64,000 nt of DNA from Rhizobium sp. BK399 (lineage in GTDB: Bacteria; Pseudomonadota; Alphaproteobacteria; Rhizobiales; Rhizobiaceae): NCBI RefSeq assembly GCF_014194695.1, contig NZ_JACIAH010000018.1, forward strand, positions 1 through 64,000, read 5' to 3'. The notes beneath the pieces were generated by a model that saw only the letters and a list, made by a program, of their open reading frames with translations, did no database searches and was not told the DNA's origin. Below, in pieces: positions 41,869 through 48,675 of this stretch. The stretch's first letter is position 1, and each line of letters starts with the position of its first letter. The position numbers and the translations under genes were made by a program.

Positions 41869-43074
41869 TCAGATGGCCGAACAATCGGAGACACGACGGC
41901 TGACGGTGAACGCCCGCTCAAGCTCCGGGTTGAGTTCCATTCCAAGCCCCGAGCCCGGCGGCACCGTAATCATCCCGTTGCGAACCTGCGGAAGCGCGGT
42001 GACGAGGTCGCGATACCAAGTGTTGTAGAAAGCACGCACGCTTTCCTGAACAAGGGCATTGGGCGCGTTGAGAGAAAGATGGGTGGACGCGCAGAGAACG
42101 ACCGGACCTGTGCAATCGTGCGGGGCAACGGGAAGATGCTAGGCCTCTGCCATGGCGGCGATCTTGCGCGCTTCCGACAGTCCGCCACACCAGCTGATGT
42201 CGAGCATCACAACGCCAGCCGCGCCCGTTTCGAGATAGTCGCGGAAGGCCCAGCGCGATCCGAGGGTTTCCGAAGCAGAAATCGGTGCCGGCGAAACCTC
42301 CGCGTAGCGCTTGAGGCTGGCGAGGCTGTCCATCTTGATCGGGTCTTCATGCCAGAATGTATTGTAGGGGGTGAGCGCCTTGGCGATCTGCATGGCGGGC
42401 AACAACTGCCACATCGAATGGAACTCGACCATGATGTCCATCCGGTCCCCGACGGCGGAGCGGATTTTTTCGAATGGTTCGAGCGCCTGTTTCAGATCCG
42501 GCATGGATATGTAAGTTCCGCGCGATTTTTCGGCAGCGGTATCGAATGGCCAGATCTTCATCGCAGTGATGCCCTCTTCGAGCAGCGACTGGGCGAGTTC
42601 ATCGGCGCGGTGCAGGAAGCCGTTCAGATCGTCATAGCCCTTCCCATCGGACAGGCCGTAATTGGCGGTCGTCTGCCCTGTCGCCTTCTTGATGTATTCC
42701 GTACCGGCGCAGGTGTTGTAGGTGCGGATTTCCTTGCGGGTGAAGCCGCCCAGCAACTGCGCGATCGGCAGACCCGTCGCCTTGCCGAAAAGATCCCAAA
42801 GCGCGATATCGAAGGCGGAATTGCCACGCACTTCGGCGCCGGATGACCGAAAGCCGAGATAGCCGACGAGGTCGGCTGCAAGCCTGTCGATCTCAAGAGG
42901 ATCGCGTCCGATCACGCGCGGAGCAATATATTCATGCACGTAGGCCTCAACCGTTTCCGCGCCGAAGAACGTTTCTCCAAGTCCTGTCAGACCCTCATCG
43001 GTGCGCACCAGCACCCAGAGCAGGTTGGCGCGTTCCGCAACGCGAACGGTTTCCAGGCTTGTAATCTTCATCAT
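41869..43074 (-). pseudogene. Mandelate racemase/enolase-superfamily gene interrupted by an in-frame amber codon
   Basis: Read leftwards from ATG 43074 the frame gives 311 residues of an acid-sugar dehydratase/racemase: LLWVLVRTDEGLTGLGETFF, RGNSAFDIALWDLFGKATG, the catalytic-strand lysine region EEGITAMKIWPFD, metal ligands in DIMVEFHSMW, FWHEDPI and ISASETLGSR, and MLDISWCGGLSEARKIAAMA. It then meets TAG at 42139-42141. The same frame continues for another 89 codons with the expected family ending, HLPVAPHDCTGPVVLCAS including the catalytic His, to TGA at 41869. Only a single base change separates it from an intact 401-residue enzyme. Without the C-terminal capping part the product is probably inactive, unless the codon is read through. 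EamA transporter gene follows 17 bases later. Confidence 0.88.
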
Positions 43075-43140
43075 TCCCTCCCGCCGAATATCTGCTCTGT
43101 TACGAGCACCGCCATTTCCTCATCCAACCTTATTGTCATG

Positions 43141-43151
43141 TTGTCGGACAT
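43141..43151. promoter_or_regulatory. Operator-like site before the enolase-EamA operon
   Basis: TTGTCGGACAT, 67 bases above the enolase-superfamily start codon, repeats the core found at 34343 and 36735 (TTGTCnGA(C/T)A). This links the operon to the FadR-type regulator at 35927 by inference. Confidence 0.5.
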
Positions 43152-43190
43152 CTTAGAAGCGTCAATCGGAATTGTCCCGGCAGAGACTTG

Positions 43191-43228
43191 AAGTTTGGCG
43201 GAAATTTTTAAGTTTGGCGGAAATTTTT
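43191..43228. repeat. Perfect tandem duplication of a 19-base unit
   Basis: AAGTTTGGCGGAAATTTTT occurs twice head to tail. It lies just upstream of a decayed AraC-type gene. It may be a local slippage duplication or a doubled protein-binding site. Confidence 0.75.
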
Positions 43229-43239
43229 TCCAGGCTACT

Positions 43240-43404
43240 AACTGCAAAAGCCAACGACTTGAACGGATCAGGTCAATCTTGGCTGATCCTAGCAATACTC
43301 GCCGCATCTCCGATATCGCCGCCGTCGGATTTTTGCGCGGCGATCATTTTGCCCGAGCATTCAAGCAGCGTACGGAAAAACGGCTCGGGACTTTAGAGGG
43401 TTAA
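43240..43404 (+). pseudogene. C-terminal remnant of an AraC-family regulator
   Basis: The frame gives CKSQRLERIRSILADPSNTR and RISDIAAVGFLRGDHFARAF, then KQRTEKRLGTLEG and a stop. This is the second helix-turn-helix of AraC proteins (RI..IA...GF.d..HF.RaFk). The rest of the gene is absent upstream. Part of one conserved IA..xGF segment has lost a residue. It is a fragment only. Confidence 0.7.
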
Positions 43405-43611
43405 ATTCCGACGGGAACCCGGATACGGATAGTGTGGCGCGGGCCTCAGAGGCCAGCTTCGACGACTGGATAAGGCAACTTTCTTCGTAGCCGCCTTGGC
43501 AGACCTTGGCGGGAGAAGTTCCGTATCCACCTTTCGCGCTTTGCGTCTTTCCTCGGAGAGTTCGTTTCCTTCCCCAAGACTGTCATATCCTTCGAAAGAA
43601 TGCAGGCACGA

Positions 43612-43690
43612 ATATTACAATTCTCCGTGGACTGGCCCCCGCAACTGCCTACGCTACACCATCCCACGATAGCCGCAAACCATGACCCAG
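43612..43690. repeat. Second copy of a diverged ~70-base repeat (first at 12575-12648)
   Basis: Blocks TCTCCGTG, GGCCCCCGCAAC, CTACGCTACA and ATAGCC occur in the same order as at 12575-12648. Both copies lie in decayed non-coding stretches 31 kb apart. The CCCCCGCAAC block resembles the acceptor end of some tRNA genes, but there is no tRNA structure around it. Confidence 0.5.
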
Positions 43691-43810
43691 TGCGCCAGAG
43701 CGCAACCTTATCCGGTTGCTGTTTTATGCGGAGCAGGTGAAGCAAACCCCCCTTAGTCTGGTGCAGACAACAGATCGCTTCCGCGTGTGGCAGGCCGTGG
43801 CGTTGATCGC

Positions 43811-44235
43811 GTGCCCAAAAATACCAAAGACCAGGTAAAAAAATGTCTGTAGGCGCTGATCGAAGATGGTTTGCTTTCGGCTGATGAAAGTGAAGAAATA
43901 AGGCATCTGATCGACTACCGGAACATGGCCGGCCACGAGTTTCACGAGCTGGTTGCGGATTTCGCTTAATTGGGACATCGGTTTCAGAAAGATCCTTTGA
44001 GGTGAGTGCGTTATCGCAGCCTCACTTGCCAGAGCGACGGTCGCTATTCATTCCCATGGGATCTTGCTGAAATCCTTGTCCGGGACTTTGTGAAACCCGC
44101 AAAGCTGGTCGCAGACGTAAGTACCGACCATTCCGTCAGAGATCGGTTTGATTTCGCTATCAATGATGCCCGCGCCTATAATTACGAGCGCTCGAAAGGC
44201 TGAAACGCTATCTCGACCTGCTTCAAGAAAGGCAG
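43811..44235 (+). pseudogene. Decayed gene of unknown family
   Basis: From 43811 one reads VPKNTKDQVKKCL, a stop (TAG at 43850), then ALIEDGLLSADESEEIRHLI and DYRNMAGHEFHELVADFA to TAA at 43967. Further on, in two more frames, DARAYNYER and LERLKRYLDLLQERQ appear. These helical, charged segments have clear coding character and follow each other as one protein might. I do not recognise the family. Several stops and frameshifts make it a pseudogene. A further short frame at about 44332-44497 (LLPDSNLFIQCKPLKDL) vaguely resembles a PIN-domain start. Confidence 0.5.
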
Positions 44236-44538
44236 GTCAGCCACCACCGCCGACGACAATGGCGGAAGCACTGAAGGCGGCTGGGCACACGCTGTTGTGC
44301 GCCATTCACAGGAGCAGATATGCAAGCTGATCTATTCTGCTCCCTGACAGCAATCTCTTCATTCAATGCAAACCGCTCAAAGATCTTAATGCGGTTGGCT
44401 TCGACCGAAAGGACCTTTTGACCGCATCGACCACGTCCGCAAGTCGACTGCGATTGTTCGATACCGCTGAAATTTTTGCTGGTCATACCTTGAAACCGAA
44501 ATAGGCAAAAACCAAATCGATTTCCGCCAGCCGCTAGA

Positions 44539-44610
44539 ACAGGGCTGGCCTTGCTGGGAGTGCTGTCTTTCGGCGCTTCATACCCATGTTGCTTCAAGGA
44601 GGATATGGCT
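44539..44610 (+). promoter_or_regulatory. ROSE-type RNA thermometer in the hsp20 leader
   Basis: The leader folds into a stem AGTGCTG / CGGCGCT (44559-44577, loop TCTTT) followed by a small hairpin in which TTGCTTC faces the Shine-Dalgarno AAGGAGGA (44597-44604). The UUGCU-type strand opposite the ribosome site, with its non-canonical pairs, is the signature of ROSE elements. These melt at heat-shock temperature and release translation of small heat-shock genes in rhizobia. The first 39 bases have a near copy at 58065-58103. Confidence 0.82.
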
Positions 44611-45081
44611 ATGGCAACATCTTATGACTACACGCCACTCTTCCGGTCGAGCGTTGGCTTTGACCGCGTCTTCAATCTCCTGGAGAACGCTCAGCGTGCC
44701 CGCTCAGTCAGTGACTGGCCGCCGTATGATATCGTCAAGACCGGCGACGACAGCTATCGAATTTCGATCGCTGTTGCGGGCTTCGCGCGCGATGATCTGG
44801 ACATTATTTTCCAGTCGAATCTCCTGACCGTGACCGGTAAGAAGCAGGACTCGACTGCGGAAGGCTATCTCCATTGCGGCATTGCGTCCCGACCGTTCGA
44901 ACACCGCTTCGAGCTTGCGGATCACGTCAGGGTCAACGCAGCAGAGTTGGTCAACGGTCTGCTATCGGTCGATCTCATCCGTGAGATCCCCGAAGCTCTC
45001 AAGCCGCGGAAAATCGACATTGAGATCGATCCGGCGCTGCCGGCTCCGGCGGCTCAGATCGAAGGACAGAAGGCTGCGTAA
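44611..45081 (+). CDS. Small heat-shock protein of the Hsp20/IbpA family
   Basis: 156 residues. The alpha-crystallin domain covers about 38-135: YDIVKTGDDSYRISIAVAGF, DLDIIFQSNLLTVTGKKQDS, GIASRPFEHRFELADHVRVN, ELVNGLLSVDLIREIP. The start SYDYTPLFRSSVGFDRVFNL is typical of rhizobial class A small heat-shock proteins. They form oligomers that hold unfolding proteins for refolding by DnaK. ATG 44611 is chosen because the AAGGAGG spacing is then 7; the ATG at 44605 is too near. Expression should be heat-controlled by the ROSE leader. Confidence 0.9.
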   Translation: MATSYDYTPLFRSSVGFDRVFNLLENAQRARSVSDWPPYDIVKTGDDSYRISIAVAGFARDDLDIIFQSNLLTVTGKKQDSTAEGYLHCGIASRPFEHRFELADHVRVNAAELVNGLLSVDLIREIPEALKPRKIDIEIDPALPAPAAQIEGQKAA

Positions 45082-45098
45082 TCCAACGCTGAAAATCG

Positions 45099-45120
45099 AG
45101 GCGCCGCTGGAGCGGCGCCT
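45099..45120 (+). terminator. Stem-loop after hsp20
   Basis: AGGCGCCGC and GCGGCGCCT pair perfectly across a TGGA tetraloop, 17 bases after the hsp20 stop. No T run follows, so it may lower rather than stop transcription into the DUF982 gene. Confidence 0.5.
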
Positions 45121-45151
45121 GGCAGCATGGCGGGTTGGAAAGGAGAAAAGC

Positions 45152-45451
45152 ATGAAACCCGATATGTTCACGAAACCCGTATCCGTTCTCGTCGGCCTCG
45201 GAATGCCGGTCGAGGTGAAGTCAGTCATGGATGCTTACCGGTATCTCGTTGAGTGGCCAGTCTCGACGAGAGACGCCTCGCATTCGATTGCTATGAATGC
45301 CTGCAGAGCTGCATTGCTCGGTGAAATCGAAGCAGAGACCGTCCGCGGCCTCTTTAGGGGGTTCGCCGAGAAGCACGATCTGCTCGCGCCGACGATTGAT
45401 CCCGTCGTCACATCACGGTCCCGTCGTGACCGGGACCCACACATTTGCTGA
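45152..45451 (+). CDS. DUF982 family protein
   Basis: 99 residues with the DUF982 pattern: PVSVLVGLGMPVEVKSVMDA, YRYLVEWPV, and MNACRAALLGEIEAETVRGL. These small proteins are common in rhizobia, often plasmid-borne, and their function is not known. The ATG has AAGGAG eight bases upstream. It comes after hsp20 and before another small rhizobial protein, and the three together look like a heat-linked unit. Confidence 0.75.
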   Translation: MKPDMFTKPVSVLVGLGMPVEVKSVMDAYRYLVEWPVSTRDASHSIAMNACRAALLGEIEAETVRGLFRGFAEKHDLLAPTIDPVVTSRSRRDRDPHIC

Positions 45452-45463
45452 GGTTCAACGACG

Positions 45464-45742
45464 ATGGACGCAGTGCTTCAGCAGATAGCCAACGATGCTG
45501 TAACGAAAGGGCCGACTTCTCTGGTGCCGCACCACGTAACTCTTCGACGTCCGATCGATATAGTCAATTCGCGCGTCCTGTCGGCGCATGACAAAAGGAC
45601 GATCCTTGCTGCGTGGGCCTCGGATTACTACGCAGTGGAGTCCGAGCCAGCCCTGAGAAAAATACCGGGCACGCCCGCGCCGGTAACGATAGATGAGGTT
45701 CAGTCGGCTCTCCTGGAACTTGATCGACGATTCAGTTTCTAG
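45464..45742 (+). CDS. Small conserved-looking protein of 92 residues
   Basis: The product begins MDAVLQQIANDAVTKG, then VPHHVTLRRPIDIVNSRVLS, AHDKRTILAAWASDYYAVES and EPALRKIPGTPAPVTIDEVQ. I remember similar proteins beside small heat-shock genes in rhizobia, but no function is assigned to them. GAGG stands 8 bases before the ATG, and the DUF982 gene ends 12 bases upstream, so they are probably cotranscribed. It has no signal peptide or membrane segment. Confidence 0.7.
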   Translation: MDAVLQQIANDAVTKGPTSLVPHHVTLRRPIDIVNSRVLSAHDKRTILAAWASDYYAVESEPALRKIPGTPAPVTIDEVQSALLELDRRFSF

Positions 45743-46203
45743 CTGCAAGAGATTAATTCATACAGCGGCAACATGAGTTTCGATGCTGCCGCTCTATCGC
45801 GATCTCTCTCGAAAGCCTTGCGCTGGCACGCGTTGGACAGCGGTTCTCGGGTGCGCGGGGGAGGTGCGTCTAGCGGCTATATTTCCGACGGATGCACCGA
45901 GGCTGTGGTTGCCGCGGAAGCCGTGGTGGCGATCGGCAACAACTCCAGCCGCTCCTTCGCGACGAAGAATGCACGGTGTTACCCAGAGGATGCTGACACG
46001 CACTCTCCGCGAGGGATGCGCTGGTCACACCGGAACGTCGCTGCAGGACAGCCGGCTTGGAACGACGACCTTATCCGACGATGCCTCATGATGATATTCT
46101 CTCGTCGTTATTGTGCCCGCCAAGATTTGAACCCAGCGCAAATTTGTGTGTTGCCTTGATGATGTGTATAGTCCTCAGCAAGTTGCCGGCCTAGGAGGAA
46201 AGA
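45743..46203. other. 461-base stretch with overlapping open frames but no recognised gene
   Basis: Two frames (45773-46159 and 45783-46091) are open over much of it. A product switching from one to the other (RLAAIFPTDAPRLWLPR, then AVVAIGNNSSRSFATKNAR, then AGQPAWNDDLIRRCL) looks more protein-like than either alone, so a frameshifted gene is possible. I do not recognise it. The end includes the AraC gene's ribosome site (AGGAGG). Confidence 0.35.
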
Positions 46204-47055
46204 ATGTCGGACGCACTTCGGATCGCCTATGGCGATTTCGGCCGGGTTGCGCTTCTGGACATGGACCGTCCTCTGGTGCGCCATGCCCATCCTTACTGTC
46301 ATGTGCTCATCAAGGTTGAAGGCGCTGACAGTTTCTTTGCCGTCGGCGACAAAATCGTACCACTGACGGAAACCCAAGCGGTCCTGGTCAATGGCTGGGA
46401 GCCGCATGCCTATGTTCACGATCCACTACGTCCGAAGACGTTGATCCTGGCACTCTATATCGAGCCCGAATGGCTGAAGATGTTTCGCAGCGGCTGGCAG
46501 GCGAGCGGCGCGCCGGGCTTTTTCGCGCAGCCCCAAGGCGAGATTTCGCCGCTCATACGATCTATCGCCCGGGATCTGGCCGCGGAGATGATGATGCGGC
46601 CGGATGCGCGAGCAAGCCATGAGCAACTGCTGGCACGGTTGATGATTGCCGTCATCGAGCGGTTTAGCGCCTGGCGGGAACATAACGGCTCGATCCGCAG
46701 CCTCGCCGCGTCACCGCTCGTCGATTTCCGCATTCGGCGCGCTATGCAAGCAATGCGGGAAGACTACCAGCACGGCGAGAACATGAATGCGCTCGCCACC
46801 AGGGTCGGGCTGTCGCGTGCCCATTTCTTCCGCCTTTTCGAAGCGCAGGCACATGTCTCCCCCCGCGTCTATTTCAACGTCATCCGCGTGGAGGCCGCCG
46901 TCGATGCCAGCGTGAATTCCGACGACAGCTTTTCCCTGATCGGCGAGCATCTCGGCTTTTCCGCTCCCACGCACTTTAATCGCTTCTTCCGTGATCACCT
47001 CGGCGTGTCGCCGGGCGAGTTCCGCAAGGTCGCAAGAGCCTCGACCGGCGTGTGA
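46204..47055 (+). CDS. AraC family transcriptional regulator of the catabolic operon
   Basis: 283 residues. An N-terminal cupin-like domain (MDRPLVRHAHPYCHVLIKVE, VLVNGWEPHAYVH) would bind the effector, and the C-terminal double helix-turn-helix reads HGENMNALATRVGLSRAHFF, RLFEAQAHVSPRVYFN and GEHLGFSAPTHFNRFFRDHL. It precedes the MFS transporter and molybdenum-hydroxylase operon on the same strand, 222 bases apart, and is its likely activator. AGGAGG lies well before the ATG. Confidence 0.88.
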   Translation: MSDALRIAYGDFGRVALLDMDRPLVRHAHPYCHVLIKVEGADSFFAVGDKIVPLTETQAVLVNGWEPHAYVHDPLRPKTLILALYIEPEWLKMFRSGWQASGAPGFFAQPQGEISPLIRSIARDLAAEMMMRPDARASHEQLLARLMIAVIERFSAWREHNGSIRSLAASPLVDFRIRRAMQAMREDYQHGENMNALATRVGLSRAHFFRLFEAQAHVSPRVYFNVIRVEAAVDASVNSDDSFSLIGEHLGFSAPTHFNRFFRDHLGVSPGEFRKVARASTGV

Positions 47056-47277
47056 AGCAAGGCGCTTACCGCGCCGCAGCATATTAAATGATACTGCAGG
47101 GTCATGCGCGAGACTGCCGCGTATCGCCAACCTCCCGAAAATTTAGAACCCTGAGGGCCTGAACTGCGCCTTGGGATGAGGTGCGTCCGGCCTAACGCCG
47201 GAAGCGCCATGGCTTGTGGTTCGGACAAGACCGTCTGCGAGCCGGGGACGTTTCCAAAGCCGGCGGGAGGAAGAGAA

Positions 47278-48615
47278 TTGACCATCAGCGACACCACGGC
47301 GGGGATTTATCCGGCCGAACGCAAACAGATCGTTAGCGCCATCGTCTCATCCCTGCTGGGGTGGTCGCTGGATCTCTACGATCTCTTCATTCTTCTTTAC
47401 GTCGCGCCCGTCGTCGGCGCACTGTTCTTTCCCTCGAGCCATCCGACATGGTCGCTCGCCGCGGTCTACGCATCCTTCGCGGTGACGCTGCTGATGCGAC
47501 CGATCGGTTCGGCGATCTTCGGCCACTTTGCCGACGCGCGCGGCCGGAAGGGTGCCATGTTGGTCGCTATCGTTGGTGTCGGCATCAGCACTGCCGCCTT
47601 TGGCCTTCTGCCGACTATCAACCAGGTCGGCTGGATCGCCCCTGTCCTCTTCCTTCTCCTGCGTCTTGTGCAGGGCGTCTTCGTCGGGGGCGTCGTGGCC
47701 TCAACCCATACGATCGGAACGGAATCGGTTCCGGAAAACTGGCGCGGCGCCGTGTCCGGTCTTGTTGGCGGCGGCGGCGCAGGCATCGGTGCGCTGTTCG
47801 CCTCTATCGTCTTCCTGATCACCTCCACCATTTTCCCGGGCGACGCCTTTGCCGAGATGGGCTGGCGGGTGATGTTCTTCTCCGGCCTGATCAGCGCACT
47901 GCTCGGCTGGTTCATATTTAACAACCTGGAAGAATCGCCGTTCTGGAAGGAGTTACAAAGGAAGAAGGCTGCGAGTAAGACCGCAACTCAGGACACCGTC
48001 GTCGCCTCGCCCTTGAAGCGCCTTTTCTCGCCCCAGTACCGGAAGATTCTGCTCCTCAATCTGCTGATCACCACGGGCGGTGGCGCCGGCTACTACCTGA
48101 CTTCCGGCTACATGCCGACCATGCTCAAAGTGGTCAACGAGATCCCCAACAGCACATCCTCACTGATCCTGATGGGCAGCAGCGTCGCCGCCTTCATCGC
48201 CGCGGTGGTGATCGGCATGCTGAGCGACCGCATCGGCCGCAAGCCGACCTTCCTGATTGTCGGCGTGCTTGCCGCCATCCTTTTGCCGGTCTGCTATCTC
48301 GGCATGGCATCGGCGACGACCATTCCTACCGTTACGCTCTATGCCATGGCGATCGCCTTTATCGGCAATGCCGGGTACGCGCCGGTGCTGATCTTCCTCA
48401 ATGAGCGGTTTCCAACGGAAATCCGCGCCAGCGGAACGGGCCTGTCTTGGAATATCGGCTTTGCCATCGGCGGTATCCTGCCGACCTTCGTCTCGCTGGT
48501 AAGCGCAACGCCGGCGGATATCCCGACCTCGCTGTCGATCTTCGCTGCCTGCGTCTTCGTGCTCTTCCTGATCGGCGCGATCGCCACGCCGGAAACCAAA
48601 GGCGCTTTGCGCTGA
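47278..48615 (+). CDS. MFS transporter, metabolite:proton symporter type
   Basis: 445 residues with twelve membrane helices. The loop 2-3 motif is GHFADARGRKGAMLVAIVG and the loop 8-9 motif MLSDRIGRKPTFLIVG; the segment WSLDLYDLFILLYVAPVVGA places it with the aromatic acid/sialate/metabolite:H+ symporters. The start is TTG at 47278, seven bases after GGGAGG; the GTG/ATG choices further up would add a non-conserved tail. It probably imports the substrate of the enzymes encoded directly downstream. Confidence 0.86.
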   Translation: MTISDTTAGIYPAERKQIVSAIVSSLLGWSLDLYDLFILLYVAPVVGALFFPSSHPTWSLAAVYASFAVTLLMRPIGSAIFGHFADARGRKGAMLVAIVGVGISTAAFGLLPTINQVGWIAPVLFLLLRLVQGVFVGGVVASTHTIGTESVPENWRGAVSGLVGGGGAGIGALFASIVFLITSTIFPGDAFAEMGWRVMFFSGLISALLGWFIFNNLEESPFWKELQRKKAASKTATQDTVVASPLKRLFSPQYRKILLLNLLITTGGGAGYYLTSGYMPTMLKVVNEIPNSTSSLILMGSSVAAFIAAVVIGMLSDRIGRKPTFLIVGVLAAILLPVCYLGMASATTIPTVTLYAMAIAFIGNAGYAPVLIFLNERFPTEIRASGTGLSWNIGFAIGGILPTFVSLVSATPADIPTSLSIFAACVFVLFLIGAIATPETKGALR

Positions 48616-48675
48616 CGCGACCGTTAGCGGCCGGGCCCGCCGGCCGCCCCTCTTTCACAGCCTGAAGGTATCACA

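Noticed and set aside
46105..46145. Minus-strand GGGTTCAAATC followed by a GC-rich end, resembling a tRNA 3' part
   Set aside because: The rest of the cloverleaf is absent; only the T-loop-like string is present, so neither a tRNA nor an attachment site is supported.
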